From assembly GCA_031278145.1 (NCBI GenBank), contig JAITLA010000132.1, positions 1-9,872 of the forward strand: a DNA stretch of 9,872 bases, given 5' to 3'. Shown here piece by piece: positions 1 through 6,008 of this stretch. The first letter of the stretch is position 1, and each line of letters opens with the position of its first letter. The notes under the pieces were generated by a model. The model searched no databases and was not told the DNA's origin. It saw nothing but the letters and a program-made list of their open reading frames with translations. The position numbers and the translations under genes were made by a program. Origin of the DNA: Eubacteriales Family XIII. Incertae Sedis bacterium. GTDB lineage: Bacteria; Bacillota_A; Clostridia; Peptostreptococcales; Anaerovoracaceae.

Positions 1-239
1 TGAGGAAGCCAACACTCGGCTTCGCCTCGTTCCTCCGGTCGCTCCGCTCACTTCGCTGTCCGTTTTTCCATTGCGGCTGAAGCCGCGGAAAAAAGGCAAT
101 ATAGGCCGTCAGGTTCCGATGCGCGCCTATCCCCATTTACGCAGTAAATGGCCGGAAGGCGCCACTCGACAACTCCCTGGCTTCAGCCGGTTGGAGTTGA
201 CCGTGATGGGCGAAATTTGCGTGGGGTTTGAATAGTAAC
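1..239 (+). repeat. Intergenic repeat, copy A (with 85-bp extra module)
   Basis: Positions 1-118 and 204-239 match the reverse complement of 3389-3570 in 153 of 154 aligned bases; the single difference is in the segment 204-239. Copy A carries an extra 85-bp module (119-203) absent from copy B, and lacks a 28-bp module that B has. A hairpin lies at 63-93: an outer stem of TTTTTCC with GGAAAAA, a 3-nt bulge, and an inner stem GCGGC/GCCGC closed by TGAA. There is no convincing coding frame. The left edge coincides with the window start, so the element may extend further. Function is unknown; it behaves like a dispersed intergenic repeat. Confidence 0.85.
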
Positions 240-291
240 TTCGCGTCGGTTGGGTATGATAGATTTGTGACACAACACGGTATACACGGTC

Positions 292-540
292 GTGCAATTC
301 CATGAAAACAACGTCTACGCCAAAGAGGAAGCCATCAAGCGCTTAAAAATCGAAAAACCGTTCGATCAAGTTTTGTTTCATACCGAAAGAGCGGTGCGTT
401 TCCGCCGCCATGCGGGTTGTGAGGCGATAGGGAGCACCCGTACCACCGTATTTACGTTTTCAGCCGGTCCAAGATATCGGTTCGATGTTGGGTGGAGCCA
501 AAATCGAGGGCAGGTGGACGACAAAGGAAAAGCCCGTTGA
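292..540 (+). CDS. Weak ORF, hypothetical 82-residue protein
   Basis: The reading frame is open from 271 to its TGA at 538-540, with a GTG at 292 as the first plausible start. The first 35 residues are charged and could be helical (KEEAIKRLKIEKPFDQVLF); the rest is low in hydrophobic residues and rich in Arg and Gly. I do not recognise a family. No good Shine-Dalgarno site precedes the GTG, and the stop codon sits inside the stem of the terminator at 528-567, which would be unusual for a maintained gene. It may be a remnant of a longer gene or chance. The surrounding 240-527 stretch contains nothing else I can name. Confidence 0.18.
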   Translation: MQFHENNVYAKEEAIKRLKIEKPFDQVLFHTERAVRFRRHAGCEAIGSTRTTVFTFSAGPRYRFDVGWSQNRGQVDDKGKAR

Positions 541-567
541 AATCGTTGAAATTTCAACGGGCTTTTT
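528..567. terminator. Bidirectional intrinsic terminator
   Basis: A perfect 16-bp stem (528-543 with 551-566) encloses a 7-nt loop. It is flanked by T5 at 563-567 on the plus strand and by a run of A at 526-531, which reads as T on the minus strand. It directly follows the encoded CCA of tRNA-Glu on the minus strand, so it most likely ends that transcript. It would also stop anything arriving from the left on plus. Confidence 0.9.
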
Positions 568-641
568 GGTATCCCGCCGGGGAGTCGAACCCCGGACTCC
601 GCCGTGAGAGGGCGACATCTTGACCACTTGACCAGCGGGAC
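567..641 (-). tRNA. tRNA-Glu (anticodon CTC), CCA encoded
   Basis: On the minus strand the sequence folds as a complete cloverleaf. The acceptor stem is GTCCCGC with GCGGGAT (first pair G-U), followed by discriminator A and a genomically encoded CCA at 567-569. The anticodon loop is CTCTCAC, giving anticodon CTC, which reads GAG glutamate codons. The T arm reads CCGGG-GTTCGAC-CCCGG. It is a single tRNA with its own promoter (698-726) and is ended by the hairpin at 528-567. The CTC anticodon suits a GC-rich genome, which would normally also carry the TTC isoacceptor elsewhere. Confidence 0.95.
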
Positions 642-647
642 ACAATG

Positions 648-686
648 TTTTGCGGCGAGAACCCCGCAAAAGGGGCGCAACGCCCC
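648..686 (-). promoter_or_regulatory. Two tandem hairpins in the tRNA-Glu 5' leader
   Basis: Between the tRNA promoter and the mature 5' end, the minus-strand transcript would form GGGGCG-TTG-CGCCCC (672-686). This is followed at once by TTTTGCGG, which pairs with CCGCAAAA (648-671, 8-bp stem, 8-nt loop). The first hairpin plus TTTT resembles a short intrinsic terminator, and the second hairpin would hide those T residues. This could be an attenuator, a processing signal for RNase P or other RNases, or incidental. Confidence 0.45.
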
Positions 687-697
687 GTCGCAAATAT

Positions 698-726
698 ATT
701 ATAAGACATGTGCGGGAATTTGTCCA
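698..726 (-). promoter_or_regulatory. Promoter of tRNA-Glu
   Basis: On the minus strand the -35 box is TGGACA (721-726) and the -10 box is a perfect TATAAT (698-703), separated by exactly 17 bp. Transcription would start near 691, about 50 nt before the mature tRNA 5' end. Confidence 0.85.
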
Positions 727-736
727 TTAAAATTTT

Positions 737-772
737 TCCGCGAGCTCCTTATCGCGGATTGCGGCGGATTGC
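737..772. promoter_or_regulatory. Possible operator between divergent promoters
   Basis: A perfect 7-bp inverted repeat, TCCGCGA (737-743) and TCGCGGA (752-758) with an 8-bp spacer, is followed by two copies of GCGGATTGC at 754-762 and 764-772. The two copies start exactly 10 bp apart, close to one helical turn. All lie between the tRNA-Glu promoter and the kinase promoter, ending 9 bp before the kinase -35 box. The layout suits a regulator binding one DNA face, but no known operator is recognised. Confidence 0.35.
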
Positions 773-781
773 AAAAAACAC

Positions 782-810
782 CTGACAATTTCCCGTTTAG
801 GCTGTATAAT
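782..810 (+). promoter_or_regulatory. Promoter of the TGS/nucleoside kinase gene
   Basis: The -35 box is CTGACA (782-787), the spacer is 17 bp, and the -10 box is a perfect TATAAT (805-810). The start of transcription would be near 817, about 50 nt before the ATG at 866. Confidence 0.85.
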
Positions 811-865
811 AAATAACAGGCGGTCCGTGCGGCGTGCGCGGAGCATTTGACGGGGAGGGTGTGGC

Positions 866-2536
866 ATGGATGAAATAAAGGTAAGATTGCGGACGGACCC
901 GCGGGCGCCGTTCGAGAAGATCTCCGTGAAAAGAGGCACCCCGCTGTCCGAGCTGGCGGCCGTGTACCGGCCCAAGCTGCCTTATCGCATACTGGCGGCG
1001 AAGGTGAACCGTCAGATTCGCGAGCTGAACAAGACGATAGACGCGCCCGAGGACATCACGCTGCTCGACATGCGCGTGAACGCGGTGAACCTGATGTACC
1101 AGCGGAGCCTGTCCCTGCTCTACCTCAAAGCCATACGGGACGTTTTCGGGCGGGTGGACGTATTCCTCGGCAATTCGCTGAACAAGGGCATCTACACGAT
1201 GATCCGGCGCGCGACAAGGCCGGACGGCTCGGAGCTGCGGGCCCTCGACCTGCGCATGCGGGAACTCGTCGCGGCCGATCTTCCCTTCGTCAAGGAGATC
1301 GTGGACAGGGAAACGGCCCTCGCGCATCTGCGCGAGGACGGCAGCGCGGGCAAGATCCGGCTGCTCGAAGGCGCTGCGGACTTCGAATGGGTTGCATTCT
1401 ACGCGCTGGATGGCTTTCGGAATTATTTCTACGGACAGATGCTGCCGTCCACGGGCTACCTCGATCATTTTGAGCTTCGCGCGTACCGAAACGGCGTGCT
1501 GCTGCGCTTTCCGCATCCCGCAAAGCCCGACGAAATCCCGCCCTATACGGACGAAAAGAAGCTCTACGGCGCCTTTGGCGAGGCGAACCGCTGGGGCGAG
1601 CTCTTGGGCATATCGTTGGCTGCGGACTTGAACGAACGCGTCTTTGGCGACCGCGCCGTCGAGATGATACAGCTTTCGGAAGCCCTGCACGAGAAGAGCA
1701 TCGCCGGCATTGCGGATCGCGTCGCGAGGGAAAACAAACGCCTGATCCTGATTGCGGGGCCGTCCTCTTCGGGCAAGACGACCTTCGCGCGCAGGCTCTG
1801 CATACAGCTTAAGGTCATAGGCCGCGATCCGCTCCTGCTCGGCACGGACGACTACTTTCTGGACCGCGCGGACTGCCCCGTGGACGCCTTCGGCGAAAAG
1901 AACTTCGAGGACATCACGGCGCTCGACGCGGAGTTGTTCAACGAGCATATGAACGCGCTGCTGCGTGGCGAAACGGCGGACATCCCGCGTTACGACTTCC
2001 ACGAGGGCCGAAAACACTTCGGCGAACGCGTCACGAAGGGCAAGCCCGGACAGATCATCGTCATAGAGGGCATACACGGCTTGAACGGGCAGCTGACGGA
2101 GGGCATCGACGACAGGGAGAAATTCAAGATATACATCAGCCCCCTGACGGCGCTGAACATCGACGAGCACAACCGCATACCGACGACGGACGTAAGGCTC
2201 CTGCGCCGCATGGTGCGGGACGCCCGATCCCGTGGCATCGACGCCAAGCGGACGATTGCGACCTGGCCGTCGGTCCGCGCCGGCGAGGACAAGAACATCT
2301 TCCCCTTCAGCGGGGAGGCGGACGTGCTGTTCAATTCCGCGCACATCTATGAGCTCGCCGTGCTGAAAAAATACGCGATGCCTCTGCTCGGCGCCATTGC
2401 GGAAACGGAGGAGGAATACAGCGAGGCCTATCGCCTGAAGCGTTTTCTGCAATTCTTCAAGATTATCGAGGATGACGGCGCCATTGTGAACAATTCGATA
2501 CTGCGGGAATTCATCGGCGGCAGCATATTCGGGTAA
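866..2536 (+). CDS. TGS-domain nucleoside (uridine-like) kinase
   Basis: This 556-residue soluble protein most likely phosphorylates a nucleoside such as uridine using an NTP, feeding pyrimidine salvage; the true substrate is inferred. Residues 1-70 look like a TGS domain, and about 76-280 resemble the second N-terminal (editing-type) region of threonyl-tRNA synthetase, with RSLSLLYLKAIRDVF (80-94) where the synthetase has its HSxxHLL motif. The C-terminal half is a uridine kinase/phosphoribulokinase P-loop domain: Walker A GPSSSGKTT at 298-306, TDDYF shortly after, and IIVIEGIHGLN at 397-407. This fusion is familiar in Clostridia. The histidines expected for aminoacyl-tRNA editing are absent, so editing activity is unlikely. 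ATG 866 has GGGAGG at 853-858, 7 nt upstream. It stands first in a plus-strand pair with rubrerythrin, with a 91-nt gap and no clear terminator between. Confidence 0.9.
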   Translation: MDEIKVRLRTDPRAPFEKISVKRGTPLSELAAVYRPKLPYRILAAKVNRQIRELNKTIDAPEDITLLDMRVNAVNLMYQRSLSLLYLKAIRDVFGRVDVFLGNSLNKGIYTMIRRATRPDGSELRALDLRMRELVAADLPFVKEIVDRETALAHLREDGSAGKIRLLEGAADFEWVAFYALDGFRNYFYGQMLPSTGYLDHFELRAYRNGVLLRFPHPAKPDEIPPYTDEKKLYGAFGEANRWGELLGISLAADLNERVFGDRAVEMIQLSEALHEKSIAGIADRVARENKRLILIAGPSSSGKTTFARRLCIQLKVIGRDPLLLGTDDYFLDRADCPVDAFGEKNFEDITALDAELFNEHMNALLRGETADIPRYDFHEGRKHFGERVTKGKPGQIIVIEGIHGLNGQLTEGIDDREKFKIYISPLTALNIDEHNRIPTTDVRLLRRMVRDARSRGIDAKRTIATWPSVRAGEDKNIFPFSGEADVLFNSAHIYELAVLKKYAMPLLGAIAETEEEYSEAYRLKRFLQFFKIIEDDGAIVNNSILREFIGGSIFG

Positions 2537-2627
2537 GGCGCGGACGCGCGAAGGATTCCAAGAGATCGTTTTTGTGTTGTTTGATAGTTTTGCAAGTTTT
2601 CAATAGTAAGTTGAGGAGGATTGAAAA

Positions 2628-3164
2628 ATGCCGGAATTGAAAGGAACAAAGACCCACGCGAATCTGATGGAGGCATTTGCCGGCGAATCGCAGGCGAGGA
2701 ACAAGTACACCTACTATGCGTCCCAAGCGCGAAAGGACGGCTACGTGCAGATCGCGACCATCTTTGAGGAAACCGCCGCGAACGAGAAGGAGCACGCCGA
2801 GCTGTGGTTCAAGCTCTTCCACGGCATAGGGAGCACGACGGAAAACCTCGAAGACGCCGCGAGCGGTGAGAACTTCGAGTGGACGGACATGTACGCGCGC
2901 ATGGCGAAGGAGGCCGAGGAAGAGGGCTTCCTCGACATCGCCGCGCGCTTCAAGGCGGTCGGTGCCATCGAAAAACACCACGAGGAACGCTATCGGCAAC
3001 TGAAGAAGAATATCGAGGAAAACAAGGTCTTCGAACGCGAGGAGGAGGTGGAGTGGATCTGCTCGAACTGCGGGCACGTATACAAGGGCAAGAAGGCCTT
3101 TGCCATGTGTCCCGTATGCAGGCACCCGCAGGCGTACTTCCAAATAAGGGCGACGAATTACTGA
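2628..3164 (+). CDS. rbr: Rubrerythrin
   Basis: This cytoplasmic non-haem iron protein reduces hydrogen peroxide with electrons from rubredoxin or NAD(P)H-linked partners, protecting anaerobes from oxygen. At 178 residues it is of normal length. The N-terminal ferritin-like four-helix domain shows the diiron ligands: E20, then ExxH at E53/H56, E95 and/or E98 in the third helix, and ExxH at E115/H118. The C-terminal rubredoxin-like domain has CxxC at C145/C148 and C161/C164, with the family-typical [11 protein letters not shown] ending. A strong site GAGGAGG (2613-2619) lies 8 nt before the ATG. The 91 bp upstream are locally AT-rich, unlike the flanking genes, so a separate promoter or peroxide-responsive (PerR-like) control is possible, but I see no clear consensus box. 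Read-through from the kinase gene is also possible. Confidence 0.95.
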   Translation: MPELKGTKTHANLMEAFAGESQARNKYTYYASQARKDGYVQIATIFEETAANEKEHAELWFKLFHGIGSTTENLEDAASGENFEWTDMYARMAKEAEEEGFLDIAARFKAVGAIEKHHEERYRQLKKNIEENKVFEREEEVEWICSNCGHVYKGKKAFAMCPVCRHPQAYFQIRATNY

Positions 3165-3345
3165 TGAAAAGAGCCATGGCGCAAAGGGCGCCTCGGACGA
3201 TCCGATCCGATGCCGCCAAGATCATGGCGCGCGCCCATTTGCGGCATATTCGGACGGTTGCGCTTGCTGCGTGAGCCGCTGCGGAAGGGGCCACCTCAGC
3301 CATTCTCGCGGAATTGCTTTGCGGTCGAAAACACGCACACCCCCG

Positions 3346-3371
3346 ACGGGATGCTTTACGGAGCGTCCCGT
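3346..3371 (+). terminator. Hairpin, possible weak terminator after rbr
   Basis: A 10-bp stem with one G-T pair (3346-3355 with 3362-3371) encloses the loop TTACGG and is followed by TGCTTT. The T tract is poor and the site is about 180 nt after the rbr stop, so a terminator role is uncertain. Apart from this hairpin I see nothing in 3165-3388. Confidence 0.3.
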
Positions 3372-3388
3372 TGCTTTAACGCAAGCCG

Positions 3389-3570
3389 GTTACTATTCAA
3401 ACCCCGCGCAAATTTCGCCCATCACGGAACCTGACGGCCTATATTGCCTTTTTTCCGCGGCTTCAGCCGCAATGGAAAAACGGACAGCGAAGTGAGCGGA
3501 GCACCCGTTCGCTGCGCTCCGGGCATAAACGACCGGAGGAACGAGGCGAAGCCGAGTGTTGGCTTCCTCA
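3389..3570 (-). repeat. Intergenic repeat, copy B (inverted relative to copy A)
   Basis: The reverse complement matches copy A over 154 core bases with one mismatch. It differs by two clean indels: B carries a 28-bp module at 3502-3529 that A lacks, and lacks the 85-bp module of A. The hairpin with outer TTTTTCC/GGAAAAA and inner GCGGC/GCCGC is identical to that in A. It lies in the convergent gap between rbr and the minus-strand operon, an ordinary place for such elements. It is non-coding. Confidence 0.88.
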
Positions 3571-3599
3571 CGTAACTTCGAGTACGCTGCGGGAGCCAC

Positions 3600-3667
3600 C
3601 TCCGCTGTCCGTTTTGCCTGCCGAAGCGGAGCTTCGGGGCAAAAAGGCAACTAGGCCGGCAGAACCC
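3600..3667 (+). repeat. Diverged copy C of the same repeat family (hairpin core)
   Basis: The stretch begins with CTCCGCTGTCCGTTTTGCC and ends AGGCAACTAGGCCGGCAGAACCC, matching the order of motifs in copy A (GCTGTCCGTTTTTCC, then AGGCAATATAGGCCGTCAGG). Between them is a hairpin of different sequence but the same shape: outer stem TTTTGCC (3612-3618) with GGCAAAA (3638-3644), a 2-nt bulge on the 5' side, and inner stem CCGAAGC-GGA-GCTTCGG (3621-3637). It is oriented like copy A, so copies B and C form an inverted pair. Confidence 0.65.
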
Positions 3668-3701
3668 GATCCGGACGAAATTGGGGAAAATCGAAGCAAC
3701 G

Positions 3702-3718
3702 GATCCGGCAACCGGATC
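3702..3718. other. Short palindrome downstream of the minus-strand operon
   Basis: GATCCGG (3702-3708), a 3-nt loop and CCGGATC (3712-3718) form a 7-bp stem just 15 nt beyond the stop of the last operon gene. GATCCGG also occurs at 3668-3674. The minus-strand sequence after the stem has only TTTT some 12 nt later, so it is at best a weak terminator for the operon. Confidence 0.3.
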
Positions 3719-3732
3719 AATCCCCCCCCACT

Positions 3733-4308
3733 TCAATCAAAAGCATTCAAGCGCGGCGCGAGCAGGGACCACAGGCGCGCGGGCGCCGCGTCCCTGTTTT
3801 CGCGCGTCAGCGGGAACAGCAGCACCGCGGGATGCGTGCGCACCCTTTCCGGAAAGGCGAGGCCCTTCGACGCGGACGGCGGCTTGACCACGCCCAGCAC
3901 CGACCGCGCGCCGTCGAGCAGGGACAGGACCGCGTCTTGGAAGATGTGGGCCTCGGCCTCCATGAAGCCGAGCTCGTCCATGACGATCAGATCACAGTGC
4001 GCGGCGCGCCGCAGGAAATCCGCGCCCAGCGCGTCGAAAACCGCCGGCCGGCTTTCGTATCGCGACCCGATCCTGTCCCGCGTCGCGACGATGCGATCCT
4101 CGGAAAGCGTTCGGGCCTCCGCGTCCGCGCGGTAGGGCAGCATGTACACGGCGTCCCGCCCCGGCGCCGTTTCGGGACCCGCCGTGGTTTCGAAGCCGCC
4201 GCAAGTCACGCCGCGGGATAGGAGCCGGCCCGTGAGCGCGCGGATCGCGGTGGATTTTCCCACGCCCCGCTCCCCCATGAGAAAGATGTGCCGCTTTTCC
4301 GCGTTCAT
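3733..4308 (-). CDS. THEP1-like nucleoside-triphosphatase (NTPase_1 family)
   Basis: This is a 191-residue P-loop protein of the type annotated as nucleoside-triphosphatase, expected to hydrolyse NTPs in the cytoplasm; its physiological role is not established. Walker A is GERGVGKST at residues 12-20, and the Walker B region LIVMDELG is at 107-114 with D111/E112, followed by FMEAEA, matching the DE(I/L)G-x-ME pattern of this family. The length is normal for the family. I chose ATG 4308 because it overlaps the TGA of the upstream nucleotidyltransferase gene as ATGA, the same coupling seen elsewhere in this operon. An in-frame GTG two codons earlier (4314) is the alternative. It is the last gene of the minus-strand operon. 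On the minus strand, eight consecutive G (3722-3729) begin 3 nt after its stop codon. Confidence 0.82.
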   Translation of the reverse strand: MNAEKRHIFLMGERGVGKSTAIRALTGRLLSRGVTCGGFETTAGPETAPGRDAVYMLPYRADAEARTLSEDRIVATRDRIGSRYESRPAVFDALGADFLRRAAHCDLIVMDELGFMEAEAHIFQDAVLSLLDGARSVLGVVKPPSASKGLAFPERVRTHPAVLLFPLTRENRDAAPARLWSLLAPRLNAFD

Positions 4309-5228
4309 GTCCACAGCGGCGTCGGGTACAGGCCCGCCTCATGCTTTTCGCGCATGGCCTCCGCCACGCGCGCCTTGTCCTCCCGGTAAGTGACGCCGTA
4401 CCACCTGTCCGCGCTCATCAGGATTTCGACCTCCGCCTCGCCGCGCCGTATCTGGGCGTCTATCTCCGCCGGCAGCAGGTATTCGCACTTCTCGGGATTG
4501 GTGGGCAGATGCTCCGCGAGGAAGCGCGGGAAGTCGCGCGCGGCCAGCTCCGTGAAGCCGGGGTCTAAGCACCAGAAGTTCATCGAAACGAGGCTGTCCC
4601 CGCGGATCTCCGTCCACGCGTTCCCGTCCTCCGAGGGGAAGCGCGCGCCGGCCTCACAGGCCTCGAGCCCCGCGCGTTCGGTGATGCGCGTCAAAAAGCC
4701 GCGCGCGTCGGCCTCGCAGACGCCGCGCGTCACGGCGCCGTGCTCCGTCAGCGTGTTTTCGGCGCGGTAGCCGACCATGCCGTAGCGCAGCTTCCCTGCG
4801 GCGGGGCGCGGGGCGGACAGCCAATCGAAGGCCGTTTTGAAGGCGGCGGGGCCGTAGTAGTCGTCGGAGTTGATCACGAGGAAGGGCGCGTCTATGTGCT
4901 CCCTTGCGGCGAGCACGGCCTGTGCGGTGCCCCAAGGCTTGATCCTGCCCGCAGGCACAAAAAAGCCCGCAGGCAGCGCGTCCATGGCTTGAAACGCGCA
5001 GACCGTTTCGATGCGCGCGCGCAGCTTGTTCAAAACGAGCGCGTCAAAATCTTCCTTCATCTCGCGCTTGATGATGCAGATCAGCCGCGCAAAGCCGGCC
5101 TTCAGGGCGTCGTATATCGAATAATCCATGAGGATCTCGCCGCGCGGGCCCACGGGCTCCAGTTGCTTCAGGCCGCCGTAGCGGCTGCCCATGCCCGCAG
5201 CCATAACGACCAATATGGGCTTGTTCAT
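4305..5228 (-). CDS. Nucleotidyltransferase (NTP_transferase / sugar-nucleotide type)
   Basis: This 307-residue protein has the Rossmann-like fold signature of sugar-phosphate nucleotidyltransferases, which couple an NTP to a phosphorylated sugar or choline to make an activated precursor. Residues 5-22 hold the nucleotide-binding loop VVMAAGMGSRYGGLKQ. A second conserved block is KPWGTAQAVLAAR (97-109), and the metal-binding motif is NSDDYYG (120-126). No hexapeptide-repeat acyltransferase domain follows, so it is not a full GlmU. The substrate cannot be told from sequence. A good ribosome site AAAGGAGAT lies about 8 nt before the ATG, in the 24-nt gap after the HGSNAT-like gene. Its stop overlaps the start of the NTPase gene. 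The membrane acyltransferase-like gene before it hints at a surface-glycan role, but this is inference. Confidence 0.88.
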   Translation of the reverse strand: MNKPILVVMAAGMGSRYGGLKQLEPVGPRGEILMDYSIYDALKAGFARLICIIKREMKEDFDALVLNKLRARIETVCAFQAMDALPAGFFVPAGRIKPWGTAQAVLAAREHIDAPFLVINSDDYYGPAAFKTAFDWLSAPRPAAGKLRYGMVGYRAENTLTEHGAVTRGVCEADARGFLTRITERAGLEACEAGARFPSEDGNAWTEIRGDSLVSMNFWCLDPGFTELAARDFPRFLAEHLPTNPEKCEYLLPAEIDAQIRRGEAEVEILMSADRWYGVTYREDKARVAEAMREKHEAGLYPTPLWT

Positions 5229-5252
5229 TTCGTAAATCTCCTTTCGGATCGG

Positions 5253-6008
5253 TCAAAGCAGCAGCCCGAGCAGCGCAATCGCCGCCGGCTGGTGCAGAAG
5301 GTAGACGATCAGGCTGTGCCTGCCGAGGTAGGCCAAGGGCCGCACGTGCACCCGCCGCGCGGCGAGCGGAAGGCGCTTCACGAGCGCGCCCGCCGCGCTG
5401 CCGGCGAGGAACACGAAGAGGTAGGGAAACAGCGGAAAATAGTCCGCCGAAAAGAAACGCGCGTTTCTGAAGCCAAAGGGGAAGAGCCACGTCGTTTCGT
5501 AGAGGAAGTCCGGCAGCTCCGCAGAGAGGGGTCCGAAGCCCAAGACGCCGCGCGTGACGTCCCGCGTGCCCAGGGCGAGAAGCAGCGCCAAGACAAAGCC
5601 CAAGGGCGGCAAAAGCCCGCGAAAGAAGCGTCCGCACAGGGCATACAGGAGCATGGACGCGCCGATACAGTGCAGGATGCCGAACACGATCCGCTGATCG
5701 GGATAGGCGTAGAGCGTGACCGCCGTGATCAGGAGCGCGCAGGCGCAGATCTTGAAAGCCCGCACGAAGGGGCGCCTCGAAAGCTTGGTGCAGACGCCCG
5801 CGATGAACAGGAAGGACACGCAGATGCATTCCTGCCACACGCCGGCCGCAAACCCGTGAAACCAAGGCAGATCGAAGCCGTGGAGATAGACGAGGTCATA
5901 GCAGACGTGGTAGGCGACCATATTGACAATCGCGAGGCCGCGCAGCTCATCCAAGATCGCCACGCGTCCGCCGCCGCTTCCCGCGCGCCGCGCGCGCCCG
6001 CCGCTCAC
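5253..6008 (-). CDS. HGSNAT-like / DUF1624 membrane protein
   Basis: This predicted 251-residue integral membrane protein has about seven hydrophobic segments and resembles the catalytic region of heparan-alpha-glucosaminide N-acetyltransferase, known in bacteria as DUF1624. Such proteins are thought to move acyl groups across the membrane onto sugars. Supporting motifs are LDELRGLAIVNMVAYHVCYD (residues 19-38) at the first membrane span, QRIVFGILHCIG in the middle, and a final span beginning YLGRHSLIVYLLHQP. I chose GTG 6008 because it overlaps the rlmD stop as GTGA and has GGAGG (6013-6017) 4 nt upstream. This adds a basic, glycine-rich N-tail. A later in-frame GTG at 5963, just before AILDELRG, would give 236 residues but has no clear ribosome site. 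The upstream extension of this frame inside rlmD is a shadow. Confidence 0.78.
   Translation of the reverse strand: MSGGRARRAGSGGGRVAILDELRGLAIVNMVAYHVCYDLVYLHGFDLPWFHGFAAGVWQECICVSFLFIAGVCTKLSRRPFVRAFKICACALLITAVTLYAYPDQRIVFGILHCIGASMLLYALCGRFFRGLLPPLGFVLALLLALGTRDVTRGVLGFGPLSAELPDFLYETTWLFPFGFRNARFFSADYFPLFPYLFVFLAGSAAGALVKRLPLAARRVHVRPLAYLGRHSLIVYLLHQPAAIALLGLLL

Noticed and set aside
63..93. Repeat hairpin as an intrinsic terminator
   Set aside because: On either strand the T-rich arm lies on the 5' side of the stem and the A-rich arm on the 3' side, so no U tract follows the hairpin.
797..2452. A 551-residue open frame on the minus strand opposite the kinase
   Set aside because: It is the antisense shadow of a GC-rich gene: composition is Arg/Val/Ala-heavy, no motif is recognisable, and the plus strand has a clear kinase with promoter and ribosome site.
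3164..3274. A 36-residue ORF overlapping the rbr stop by one base
   Set aside because: It is basic and featureless, its ribosome site is weak and about 14 nt away, and it forms the end of a longer out-of-frame shadow of rbr.
1..3570. Composite transposon bounded by copies A and B
   Set aside because: No transposase lies between or in the copies, the cargo is housekeeping (tRNA-Glu, kinase, rubrerythrin), and no target duplication is visible; dispersed intergenic repeats explain it more simply.
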